Below, piece by piece: positions 8,941-16,910 of a stretch of DNA of 64,000 nt. The number at the start of each line of letters is the position of its first letter. Positions within the stretch are counted from its first letter, which is position 1. Made by a program: the position numbers and the translations under genes. A model generated the notes under the pieces. That model made no database searches. It was not told the DNA's origin and worked only from the letters and a program-made list of their open reading frames with translations. Source of the stretch: Bacteroidia bacterium (lineage in GTDB: Bacteria > Bacteroidota > Bacteroidia > J057 > JADKCL01); NCBI GenBank assembly GCA_020635905.1, contig JACJYV010000005.1:620001-684000 (forward strand), given 5' to 3'.

Positions 8941-9046
8941 GGTCACGGTTTCATCAAAGTATTCCACTTTATCACCGCCAATTTGATATGCAATCAATTT
9001 GTTGAGGGCGTAAGTTTTGAATTAATAACTATTAACCTTCACTTTT

Positions 9047-11965
9047 TTAGTGTTTTACCTTTATCTTACTTGTCGAAATCTCATTTCCGGATTGAAGACG
9101 AACGATATATAATCCATCAGTAAGATTGCTAAGATTTAAAGTATAAGTCGTTGTCCCTGAAGGCAGGTTAATAGGCCCCAAAATCACCATTCCCATAAAA
9201 TTGGTTACCACGAGGACCCCATTGGAAGTCATATTAGAAATTTCCACGGTTGTTGTGGTGGAAACAGGTACCGGAAAAACCTTAATTTTTAGAGAGGATA
9301 CAACTTGGTTTATAAAAGATGCTTCGTCTAATAATTCGCAACGGCAGTTGTTACCTTCATCAATGCCTTCATCCACTGCATTATTTGCATCGGCAACTGC
9401 ACAGAGGTAAAGATTCATTTCATCTGTATAAAATCCAGGTATGGTTATAGTATGAAGGACCGGAGCACTCATTTCGTTTTTTTCAAGTCTTCCTACCGTG
9501 TATTTTTCATTAATAATTTCAATATCTGATGGTCCGCAGCTCGAGTTTCCCAAAGACCAGTAAAGCCGGACCTCTGATGAGACCGGACCATTTCCAGGAG
9601 GTCCTCCTTTTTCTTTATTCATTATCCTTGTTTTTACAACAATTGAACTGTTGGCCAAAATTTGCTGGCTACTGTTTTGTATTGAAAGATTATGAACCTG
9701 ATAATCCGCGTGATCGGCATATTTCCCATTTCCCGGTAAATCAATCTTATCTGTGTATAGAAAGAGGTTATCATTTTCGTTATATTCACTAATATCCTCC
9801 ATGTTGTCGATCTTTGCTAAAATGTAGTAATCTCCATGTTTTAAACCTTGACCAATCAAATCTGTTTCGGTGATTGAAAGCTGTTTGATAGCGCCAGGTC
9901 CCAAGTCATCATTTACTAAGATTCGGGCAATTTCCCTGGTGTGGCCATGATTTAAAGTGGTTTCTTTTGAAACATACCAAACAACATAAAAATCTCCTGT
10001 TATAGTATTCGCCCCATTGTTAATAACGGTGAGGTTTGCGGTAATACTCCCTCCGCTACCTGCATTAACAACCGCATTATTGGATAGTACGGTTCCAGAC
10101 CAAGTTAAATTTCCAATTCCTCCACTTCCTGTTGTAGGTTGCGATGGATCGGTAATACAAATCCTGAAGGGACCGACTGCATCATTTTCAAACTCCCACA
10201 TACGAATGTAATACTTATTCCCGGGGCTTAAACCAGGGACTCTGACATGTGGCATATATGGAGCGTGGGTATCAAAACGATCAATCCCTCCTAAAATATC
10301 ATTCTTATCACAAATAACTTCGGTTGTCGCATTTGATTCGAGAACCATAAGTCCAAAGTCATCTACCACAGCTCCTGGATCAACGTCAGTGTCAATATCA
10401 ACCACGCCAGATGGGGGTGCGACAAATGAGAACCAAATATCCTCATTAATTGGCTTATCACAAGAAGGGTCGCCGGGACTTGATGCCGTTGCACCTGTGA
10501 GATCCTGACAAACCCATTCTTCGCAATCATTATTAACTTGTATGGCCTGAGCGGAAGCTGGATTATCAGGATACATTACATTATAGTTAGTAATACACAC
10601 ATCAGTATAATAGTGATGAATAATCCAATCCCAGCATTTATTCTGCAATTCAGAGTACGCTTCCGTTCCCCGCTGGCATAATCCGACTCCGTGGCCATAA
10701 ATAAAATGAGTCTGTTGCTGGAGTTGAAGTTGGCAACATGGAGTCTCACCAACATTAGATTGATTACAATTAGAATGCCCACTACAGGGGACACTTCGCA
10801 GATAGGATATTGGAGCGAGCCCCCCCGAACAATTTCCAGGGTTTCCCACAATACCCTCTTCTGAAGCAAGTGTACGGTTCCCATTGCAACGGGCTGAATA
10901 ATAGGCATAGATAACATCGCCGTAATCATCACCAGCAGGATTATCACCGATCATTATCATTCCGGAAGTTTCTTGAGCTGCTTTGATTTGTTTTATGGTA
11001 GGAGTGCCATTACAGTTATATTTATGACCGCAAGTCGCGCTTTGTTGTAATTTCTTGTTTTTGTAATAGCCAAATGTCCTGGAACTGATAGCTTGAGCTT
11101 TGATCCCATCAATATCATCGATAATATTTACCTCACATCTACAAACCTGAGCCACCACGTCGTCCATAGGCTCTGGGACAAGACTACTCCAAGTCGTAAT
11201 GCAGGCTCCACCAACTCCAATCTGAAAATTTGCAGGAATATTATACTGACAGGCTCCCTGTATTTTTGAGACTGAAAAAGCCGACCCAATTGGATCAGCC
11301 CAAAGACGGTCTTCAAAACTTTGCAAATTACGGGAAGGAGGTTCATGCCCAAATTTTTTCAAATATGCATCTCTAATCCTTTCGGGAGTCGGTTGCATTT
11401 CCTCCCTTTGAATCTGTATATCCTCTCTTGTTTCTATCAATTTTTCCGCAATTACACTTTCGAGGATAGGGTCTTGGTAATATTCCGATTTCTCAAAATA
11501 AATATCATATTCCGTTGTTTTTTGTGGATATACATAAATTGAGGAAGCGACGGCTCCAACATACCCATTCACTTCAGGTATCCACAAAACAAAAACATCA
11601 GGAAACCCTTTTAATGGTAGTTCAACGGAATAAAACCCATTTTCATCTGTATGGATCGTCATCCCAATATCTTCGGAGTTGTACGAAGGATCCTTATAGA
11701 TTATTCCATCATCGTGAAGAACCGATTTTTGTCTTTTAATTTGGATTGGCATGTTTGCAATGGGCGTTTCATATACAATATCCCTAATGTAGCCAGAAAT
11801 AAAACCAGAGGAATGTGTATCAGACTTAACTACACTTCGAGTCGAAATGCCAGCACGAACCTTAGTGCTTTGACCTTGAACAACTACCCCTATTAAAACA
11901 AACAAGGAAATAAGTACCAGGAGAAAAGGAAAATACAAATTGTTATTGGGTGATGAATTATTCAT
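9047..11965 (-). CDS. Secreted SpoIID/LytB-domain protein with T9SS sorting domain
   Basis: A 972-residue exported protein starting at the ATG ending at 11965 (a TTG three codons upstream is less likely). It has a hydrophobic signal segment (about 10-30). The middle region carries SpoIID-like motifs: GIKAQAISSRTFGYY (about 285-299) and GHGVGLCQRG (about 423-432), matching the family's KAQAxAxRTY and GHGVGMSQ. Known SpoIID proteins are lytic transglycosylases or amidase enhancers acting on glycan strands. A Cys-rich stretch lies between these motifs. After it come Ig/CARDB-like modules and a C-terminal T9SS type A sorting domain (KVFPVPVS ... GLYIVRLQSG). Likely a cell-surface peptidoglycan- or glycan-active protein; enzyme activity is inferred. 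It is AT-rich compared with the housekeeping genes to the right. Confidence 0.8.
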   Translation of the reverse strand: MNNSSPNNNLYFPFLLVLISLFVLIGVVVQGQSTKVRAGISTRSVVKSDTHSSGFISGYIRDIVYETPIANMPIQIKRQKSVLHDDGIIYKDPSYNSEDIGMTIHTDENGFYSVELPLKGFPDVFVLWIPEVNGYVGAVASSIYVYPQKTTEYDIYFEKSEYYQDPILESVIAEKLIETREDIQIQREEMQPTPERIRDAYLKKFGHEPPSRNLQSFEDRLWADPIGSAFSVSKIQGACQYNIPANFQIGVGGACITTWSSLVPEPMDDVVAQVCRCEVNIIDDIDGIKAQAISSRTFGYYKNKKLQQSATCGHKYNCNGTPTIKQIKAAQETSGMIMIGDNPAGDDYGDVIYAYYSARCNGNRTLASEEGIVGNPGNCSGGLAPISYLRSVPCSGHSNCNQSNVGETPCCQLQLQQQTHFIYGHGVGLCQRGTEAYSELQNKCWDWIIHHYYTDVCITNYNVMYPDNPASAQAIQVNNDCEEWVCQDLTGATASSPGDPSCDKPINEDIWFSFVAPPSGVVDIDTDVDPGAVVDDFGLMVLESNATTEVICDKNDILGGIDRFDTHAPYMPHVRVPGLSPGNKYYIRMWEFENDAVGPFRICITDPSQPTTGSGGIGNLTWSGTVLSNNAVVNAGSGGSITANLTVINNGANTITGDFYVVWYVSKETTLNHGHTREIARILVNDDLGPGAIKQLSITETDLIGQGLKHGDYYILAKIDNMEDISEYNENDNLFLYTDKIDLPGNGKYADHADYQVHNLSIQNSSQQILANSSIVVKTRIMNKEKGGPPGNGPVSSEVRLYWSLGNSSCGPSDIEIINEKYTVGRLEKNEMSAPVLHTITIPGFYTDEMNLYLCAVADANNAVDEGIDEGNNCRCELLDEASFINQVVSSLKIKVFPVPVSTTTTVEISNMTSNGVLVVTNFMGMVILGPINLPSGTTTYTLNLSNLTDGLYIVRLQSGNEISTSKIKVKH

Positions 11966-12001
11966 AATTATCAATTCTATTTTTTCAATAATTACAACAG
12001 G

Positions 12002-12019
12002 AAATTACACATGTAATTT
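12002..12019. promoter_or_regulatory. 18-nt palindrome upstream of the SpoIID-domain gene
   Basis: AAATTACA-CA-TGTAATTT is a perfect inverted repeat with a 2-nt centre, about 37 bp upstream of the ATG at 11965. Its place and symmetry suit a dimeric regulator such as a Crp/Fnr-type protein, but no regulator is identified. It could also be chance in AT-rich DNA. Confidence 0.35.
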
Positions 12020-12154
12020 AATCCAAAAATCAAATTATTCCAATTTCTAACTTGTAAATCTAAGACTGGGTTCTGTAAAGAATATTTCTCATACACGAAA
12101 CCCCACTTTCAACACCCGTCGCAAAGGTCCGATACTTTGTTCAAACCCCCCTTC

Positions 12155-12421
12155 TCACACCCTCACATGATGCTGATCCAAAAAATCCAGCACCTCTTTC
12201 TTTGAATACCAAATCTTCCGGCCCCGTTGCCGATACGACAGCTCACCATTTTTCCGGTAGTTATACAACGTCTTGGTAGAGCAATTCAAAAACCCCTGGA
12301 CTTCCTCTGTACTCAGCCACTCGTCTTTATCGGACAAAACCTTCTCAACCGCCTGACGAAGATATTTCACATCATCGAGCAGTTGCTTCAGATCCTCGGC
12401 TTTGACCATGACATACTCCAT
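12155..12421 (-). CDS. Excisionase-like helix-turn-helix protein
   Basis: An 88-residue protein. About 35 N-terminal helical residues are followed by a MerR/excisionase-type HTH_17 domain: WLSTEEVQGFLNCSTKTLYNYRKNGEL (about 35-61), then KIWYSKKEVLDFL. In Bacteroidota such small proteins are usually encoded by integrative elements, where they act as excisionase-like or regulatory DNA-binding proteins. It begins 2 bp after the stop of the upstream 95-residue gene, so the two form an operon. It lies about 445 bp from the 3' end of a tRNA gene, a common integration site. No integrase is present in the window. Confidence 0.8.
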   Translation of the reverse strand: MEYVMVKAEDLKQLLDDVKYLRQAVEKVLSDKDEWLSTEEVQGFLNCSTKTLYNYRKNGELSYRQRGRKIWYSKKEVLDFLDQHHVRV

Positions 12422-12423
12422 GA

Positions 12424-12711
12424 CTACCGATCTAAGTCCTGGTTTCGATCTCGCTCATCGGACCGGGTCTTCCGCAAAGATTCCATCCGCCTGTCCATGC
12501 TTTGCTCCTCAGGATAGCGCTCATAGAGCACGGCTCTGGCCTGCTCCTGCAGATCAGCCAGGGAAGGAGAGTGTAACAACTCCTTACCCTGATCATCCAG
12601 CAATACATAATTACCCGACCGGGGATCGGATTTTATTAATCCCAATACCCGACCATCATGTTCGGAACGAATCAAAAAAGCATAGGAACTTTGATCTGTC
12701 GAAGTCTGCAT
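12424..12711 (-). CDS. Small protein of unknown function, partner of HTH gene
   Basis: A 95-residue protein starting at ATG (12711); a TTG 12 codons upstream is possible. The first 60 residues look like a small beta-rich domain (YAFLIRSEHDGRVLGLIKSD, then a YVLLDDQGKEL strand pair). The last 35 are highly charged (MDRRMESLRKTRSDERDR). I do not recognise a family. It is immediately upstream of, and co-transcribed with, the HTH protein, so it may belong to the same mobile or regulatory module. Confidence 0.6.
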   Translation of the reverse strand: MQTSTDQSSYAFLIRSEHDGRVLGLIKSDPRSGNYVLLDDQGKELLHSPSLADLQEQARAVLYERYPEEQSMDRRMESLRKTRSDERDRNQDLDR

Positions 12712-12822
12712 AGAAGGTGAATCAGTCTTCAAAATACAGCTTTCCAAAACCCAGAGAAACCTATTTCAAAAATATTTTCAACAAAATGTTTTAACAATGT
12801 TTTAACAGCAAGCTCCAAAAAC

Positions 12823-12855
12823 AACAAAAGCCCCTGAAAATCAGAGGCTTTTGTT
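12823..12855 (-). terminator. Hairpin terminator after tRNA-Arg
   Basis: Stem ACAAAAGCC / GGCTTTTGT continuing as CTGA / TCAG around an AAA loop, with one C-A mismatch. A-rich on the left and T-rich on the right, so it can act in both directions. It lies 10 bp beyond the 3' end of the minus-strand tRNA and probably ends that transcript. Confidence 0.7.
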
Positions 12856-12865
12856 TTCATCCATG

Positions 12866-12937
12866 TACCACCGGCGAGAATCGAACTCACATCTAGGGAT
12901 TAGGAATCACTCGTTCTATCCATTGAACTACGGCGGC
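12866..12937 (-). tRNA. tRNA-Arg (anticodon CCT)
   Basis: A 72-nt cloverleaf on the minus strand. The acceptor stem is GCCGCCG with CGGTGGT, D stem GTTC/GAAC, anticodon stem AGTGA/TCCCT (one mismatch) with loop TTCCTAA giving anticodon CCT, four-base variable loop, T stem GTGAG/CTCGC with loop TTCGATT, discriminator A. The 3' CCA is not encoded. It reads AGG codons. Its 3' end points towards the HTH gene and the defence region, as expected if a mobile element had integrated there. Confidence 0.93.
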
Positions 12938-13164
12938 AAAAATCTTTGCAAAGGTCAGTTCTTTTTGGCAAAATTTCAATACTCTTTTTAACCCGGCTTT
13001 TTTGCCGAAAAATGCCCTTTTTCGGGGCCTTTCCCAAACAAAACTGCCGTTTTACGATTTAATTGTAAATTGGAATTTCAACCCATGGGAATACAATCGG
13101 GGAAAAGAAAATTGGTTTGTCCCCCCGTTTTCCATGAGATTTAAAGGCAAAGTCACCATCAGGC

Positions 13165-14259
13165 TTGAACAAAATTAAACAATACCGCGAACGCTTCCTT
13201 AGCCGCCATGCCCAGGTGGCCGTGATAGATATCAAGGGAAATCTCGTGCTGTCCTGCAACACCCTGTTCAATTTTGAGCCCCTGATTGGCAAAAGCGCCT
13301 TCGACTCTTTTCCTTTTTTGCAGGGCTTTGCCCCCACCCTGCTGGCCCTGCTCCCGGATTCCACACCCTTTCTTTTGCCCGCAATTGACCTCGAAAACCG
13401 CATTTGCGACCTGGAATTCCTGCGCCACGATTCACCCGCAGGCCCCGAAATCATCTGGACCCTGCACGACATGACCCGCGAATATTCCCGCCTGCGGCAG
13501 GTGCTCGAACTGAAAGATGCATCTCTGGTGGGAAGCGAAATCACCCGTCAGCAAAATACCCTCTTGCAAAACTACGTGGCCAGGCTAGAACAGGCCAATG
13601 AGGACCTCGACCGTTTCGCCTACATTGTTTCACACGACCTCAAAACACCCCTGCGCGGAATTCGCAACCTTTCCACCTGGATCGCGGAAGACCTGGGCGA
13701 AAATCTACCCCAGGAAATCAAAGATCACATCACTTTATTGCAAAAGCAGGTACTCAAAATGGATTCCCTGATCGAGGGGGTGCTTAAATATTCCCGCGCC
13801 GCCCGCGAATTACTGCACCTCGAACCCGTCATGATTTCAGAATTGCTGGAAGAAATCCGCAAAAGCCTGCAGGGAAAAAATGGGATAAAAGTTGTGGTGA
13901 AAGGCGACATGCCCATTCTGACCACCTCGCGATCCATGCTCGAACAGGTTTTCTCCAACCTGATCCACAATGCCGTCCTGCACCACGACAAAACCGAAGG
14001 CGAAGTCGTCATCAGCTGTGAAAATCTGGATGGTTTTACCCGTTTCACGGTCGAGGACGATGGTCCGGGCATTTCGCCAGAATACCACCAAAAGATTTTT
14101 GAGATCTTTCAGACCCTCGGCACCAACAAAAACGAGGAAAATACAGGGGTTGGATTGGCCATCGTGAAAAAAATCATCCAGGAAGCAGGAGGCGCGATTA
14201 CCCTTGAATCAGACAAAGGAAAAGGAGCCAGATTTTCCTTCACCTGGCCCAAAGAATGA
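13165..14259 (+). CDS. Sensor histidine kinase (PAS-like, soluble)
   Basis: A 364-residue kinase with no membrane segment. A PAS-like N-terminal domain (about 15-105) and a coiled coil (about 105-148) precede HisKA with the phospho-acceptor H157 in AYIVSHDLKTPLRGI. HATPase_c follows with N box NLIHNAVLHH, G1 VEDDGPGIS and G2 TGVGLAIVKK. It resembles phytochrome-type light/redox kinase cores. The start is TTG at 13165: an in-frame stop lies nine codons upstream and there is no ATG in between. No response regulator is adjacent; the next gene starts 1 bp after the stop, so they share a transcript. The signal sensed is not visible. Confidence 0.9.
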   Translation: MNKIKQYRERFLSRHAQVAVIDIKGNLVLSCNTLFNFEPLIGKSAFDSFPFLQGFAPTLLALLPDSTPFLLPAIDLENRICDLEFLRHDSPAGPEIIWTLHDMTREYSRLRQVLELKDASLVGSEITRQQNTLLQNYVARLEQANEDLDRFAYIVSHDLKTPLRGIRNLSTWIAEDLGENLPQEIKDHITLLQKQVLKMDSLIEGVLKYSRAARELLHLEPVMISELLEEIRKSLQGKNGIKVVVKGDMPILTTSRSMLEQVFSNLIHNAVLHHDKTEGEVVISCENLDGFTRFTVEDDGPGISPEYHQKIFEIFQTLGTNKNEENTGVGLAIVKKIIQEAGGAITLESDKGKGARFSFTWPKE

Positions 14260-14260
14260 C

Positions 14261-15190
14261 ATGAAAAATAGCTTTTTAATTCTCTTTTTACTCGCTTTTA
14301 CCGGAATTTGCCAGAGCCAATCCCTGCCCAATCCTTCTTTCGAAAGCTGGGACACCCTTTCGGGGGTGAATGGCACCTACGAAACCCCGAGCGGCTGGAC
14401 CACTTCAAATCTTTATTCAAATCTCATTGCGGGGATGGGGGTGCAACAGGACGGCGGAGCCCATCAGGGGTTTTTGGCGGCCCGGCTGACCACCCTTTCC
14501 ATTGGATTTGCCGCTCAGCCTTATGCCGGCTGGGTGATCAACGGTTACCCGACCGTGGACAGCTTTGGGAGCGGAACACCCGACATACTCACGGGCGGAA
14601 GTCCACTTACCGTACAACCCAGCCGCCTCACTGGCTGGTACAAATTCACCGCTTCCGAGCAATTCGACTCAGCCACGGTGATGATCTACCTCAAAAGCTG
14701 GAATTCCACCCTCCACAAGCGTGACACTGTGGCCCTTGGGTTCAAACAACTGGCTCCCGCGGCCAGCTACACATATTTTCAGGTTCCCATTCAGGTAGTA
14801 CTTCCTTTTCAAAGTGCAGACAGCATCGTGGTGGCCATTTTTTCCTCCCACCACCCCGTGTCCAAAGCCAATGGCATGCTCCTGCTCGACCAACTGGAAG
14901 CAGATACCCTGGTGGCACTTGATCCCGAAATGCTTCAAAATCTTCAACTGGATTGTATGCAACCAGGTCCGGGCCAGATTTGTTTTACCTGGAATCTTCC
15001 ACCCGGATTTGAACAACCTCAACTACACCTGAGAGACATTTCGGGTAAATTGATTTTTACCCAATCACTTCCCCAACAAAATGGAACCCTAACCCGCGAA
15101 ATCTCCCTACCCGCAAGTGGAATTTACCTCCTTCAGCTACAATCAACTTCCCCAAACCTGGTTACACGAAAAGTTTTTTTGCACAACTGA
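14261..15190 (+). CDS. Secreted T9SS protein with PCMD-like beta-sandwich
   Basis: A 309-residue protein starting at ATG 14261, directly after the kinase stop. Signal peptide about 1-19 (MKNSFLILFLLAFTGICQS). The mature protein begins LPNPSFESWD and has P-x-GW and repeated aromatic strands, resembling the putative carbohydrate-metabolism (PCMD) modules of Bacteroidota surface proteins. The last 75 residues form a T9SS type A sorting domain (LRDISGKLIFTQSL, then GIYLLQLQS). It is probably cell-surface bound; ligand unknown. Co-transcription with a histidine kinase may be fortuitous. Confidence 0.75.
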   Translation: MKNSFLILFLLAFTGICQSQSLPNPSFESWDTLSGVNGTYETPSGWTTSNLYSNLIAGMGVQQDGGAHQGFLAARLTTLSIGFAAQPYAGWVINGYPTVDSFGSGTPDILTGGSPLTVQPSRLTGWYKFTASEQFDSATVMIYLKSWNSTLHKRDTVALGFKQLAPAASYTYFQVPIQVVLPFQSADSIVVAIFSSHHPVSKANGMLLLDQLEADTLVALDPEMLQNLQLDCMQPGPGQICFTWNLPPGFEQPQLHLRDISGKLIFTQSLPQQNGTLTREISLPASGIYLLQLQSTSPNLVTRKVFLHN

Positions 15191-15264
15191 CCTACGTAAC
15201 TAATCGGTCCTTCTTTTCCGATTTCAACGCATAATCCGTATTCTTGCGGCACAAAATTTTTAAA

Positions 15265-16023
15265 ATGAAACCCATTACGCTCATCACAGGCGCCACTGCC
15301 GGGATTGGAAAAGCCATCGCTGAGGAATTTGCGGCCCACGGCCACGACCTGATTCTCACGGGTCGCAGGCAGGAAAAACTGACCCAGATTGCCTCTTCCC
15401 TTCGCGAAAAAGGCAACCGCGTGCTGGAACTGTGCTTTGATGTGCGCAACCGCGAAGACGTCGAGACTCACCTGGGAAACCTCCCGCCCGAATGGCAAAA
15501 GATCGACATTCTGGTAAATAACGCGGGGCTGGCCGCTGGTCGCGAACCCATCCACGAGGGCGATCCAGACGATTGGGATACCATGATCGACACCAATATC
15601 AAAGGCTTGTTGTACGTGACCCGGGTGATTGGCCGGGGAATGGTGGAGCGCCAAAGCGGACATATCATCAATATTGGCAGTATCGCAGGCAAGGAAATTT
15701 ACCCCGATGGCAACGTATATTGCGGAACCAAATTTGCGGTGGATGCCATCAGCCGCGCCACCCGCATCGACCTGGTCAAATTTGGGATCAAAGTCACGGC
15801 CATCAATCCGGGCATGGTGGAAACGGAGTTTTCCATGGTTCGATTCAAGGGAAATGAAGACAAGGCAAAAGCGGCCTACCGCGGCTACACCCCACTTTAC
15901 GCCGAAGATATTGCCCGGGTGGCCTGGTTTGCGGCCAGCCAGCCTCCCCATGTTTGCCTCAATGATATTACCCTTACCTGCACCCGGCAAGCCGATGCCC
16001 GCATCATCATCCGGGACGAGTAA
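15265..16023 (+). CDS. Short-chain dehydrogenase/reductase (YdfG-like)
   Basis: A 252-residue classical SDR. The cofactor loop is TGATAGIG (8-15), NNAG at 85-88 and N111. The catalytic Ser139 (INIGSIAG), Tyr152 and Lys156 (YCGTKFA) are all present. RR after the second beta strand (TGRRQEK) favours NADP(H). It is closest in feel to the YdfG/serine 3-dehydrogenase group, which oxidise 3-hydroxy acids such as serine or allo-threonine. The start is ATG 15265, giving the usual N-terminus MKPITLITGA. It stands alone on the + strand. Confidence 0.9.
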   Translation: MKPITLITGATAGIGKAIAEEFAAHGHDLILTGRRQEKLTQIASSLREKGNRVLELCFDVRNREDVETHLGNLPPEWQKIDILVNNAGLAAGREPIHEGDPDDWDTMIDTNIKGLLYVTRVIGRGMVERQSGHIINIGSIAGKEIYPDGNVYCGTKFAVDAISRATRIDLVKFGIKVTAINPGMVETEFSMVRFKGNEDKAKAAYRGYTPLYAEDIARVAWFAASQPPHVCLNDITLTCTRQADARIIIRDE

Positions 16024-16099
16024 AATAAATTACGATTTTCGTATTTTCTCGATTTAAAATTTTGTTTTGTCCTCCAAATGATGTAACTTAAGGTAAGGG

Positions 16100-16300
16100 T
16101 TAATTCAAGTACCGTCTCTGATTCTGATTTGGCTGATCGAAGGGTGATTTTTTACTCAGATCAACTCGTCCGTCAATTGGTTTGCGTAAACAATCAGGAA
16201 TCTGAAGCTGGGTTAAACCCTGAAAATTCATTCTGCATCCCTTACGAATTTTTTCTTCCGAACTTTTCGGAAAAGCAGTTAGTGTAAATTTTTTAACCAT
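16100..16300 (-). CDS. Possible small protein, unknown
   Basis: A 66-codon open frame with ATG at 16300. Its N-terminus (MVKKFTLTAF ... EEKIRKGC) loosely recalls short leader-type peptides of Bacteroidota, but it lacks a true double-glycine. It starts only 15 bp from the opposite-strand frame at 16316, so the two can hardly both have normal promoters. No promoter box was seen. Low support. Confidence 0.25.
   Translation of the reverse strand: MVKKFTLTAFPKSSEEKIRKGCRMNFQGLTQLQIPDCLRKPIDGRVDLSKKSPFDQPNQNQRRYLN
16256..16272. other. Short perfect hairpin
   Basis: TTCCGAA-CTT-TTCGGAA, a 7-bp stem with 3-nt loop, 44 bp upstream of the + frame at 16316 and inside the minus frame. Its function is unknown; it could be a regulator site or an RNA hairpin. 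Confidence 0.3.
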
Positions 16301-16315
16301 AAATCTGATCGTATC

Positions 16316-16504
16316 ATGAAAATTTTAGAAGATCAATTCCGAGCCTGGGACGCACCCGATGCCAACAACGCGGCGTCGCAATCCGAAAACCGGGAAGACC
16401 GGTACGAGAGAGATGCGCAGAGTATCATTCGCAATAATGATGCCTTCAACCAAAATTCTGTTCTGAAAACCCTCTTCCAGCGGGAAATTTCAGAAGGAAT
16501 GTAA
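16316..16504 (+). CDS. Possible small acidic/polar protein, unknown
   Basis: A 62-residue frame starting with ATG (MKILEDQFRAWDAPDANNAA), polar and rich in N, E, R and D, without signal or membrane segment. A near-match to the Bacteroidota -7 box (TAAATTTT) lies about 30 bp upstream. The hairpin terminator at 16798 is the next + strand stop signal, so this could be the gene it serves. No family recognised. Confidence 0.4.
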   Translation: MKILEDQFRAWDAPDANNAASQSENREDRYERDAQSIIRNNDAFNQNSVLKTLFQREISEGM

Positions 16505-16583
16505 TCCCTCCCCGAAGAAAAACCGGCCGCAGAGGCCATCGTTGTTTGCCAATCATTTGAGTGGGAAAATGGCCTAAAATGGT

Positions 16584-16760
16584 TAGTAACGCCAAGATCG
16601 CAAAGTAGTTTGGGCCCCCGTTTCGTTGGTTAGGGTGGCAAAGGACGCAAAGCTGGACGACTTTATTGCATGATGACTTTGCGCTCTTTGCTCCCCTCAA
16701 CCCACGAAATGTGAAAAACAGCCTCTTTGCGAACTTTGCGTGACCCCATTTACCCAAAAG
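16584..16760. repeat. Intergenic repeat, GCAAAG/CTTTGCG-word family, copy 1
   Basis: Non-coding 407-bp gap (16505-16910) filled by a word-like sequence: AGTAACGCCAAGATCGCAAAG, AAAGGACGCAAAG, then CTTTGCGCTCTTTGC and a segment around CCCACGAAATG (16710-16720) ending CTTTGCGTGACCCC. The part 16677-16760 aligns by eye with 44816-44900, and AGTAACGC-AAG recurs at about 44490. It is a diverged member of a dispersed family. Confidence 0.55.
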
Positions 16761-16797
16761 TGAATACTTCTGCCATCGCCGGGAGTTCTGCTAAGCG

Positions 16798-16820
16798 AAG
16801 CCGCCTTCCGGGCGGCTTTT
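16798..16820 (+). terminator. Rho-independent terminator
   Basis: AAGCCGCC (16798-16805) pairs with GGCGGCTT (16811-16818) around TTCCG, followed by TTTT. A strong GC-rich stem, about 90 bp before the S41 protease gene, insulating it from upstream transcription. Confidence 0.75.
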
Positions 16821-16910
16821 GAATTTTATTCGCACTTTTTACACAAAACAAGCAGGGGAAAAATTCGTTAATTTCACTAAATTCGAATCCTGACTAAAAA
16901 ATTCCTGGTT

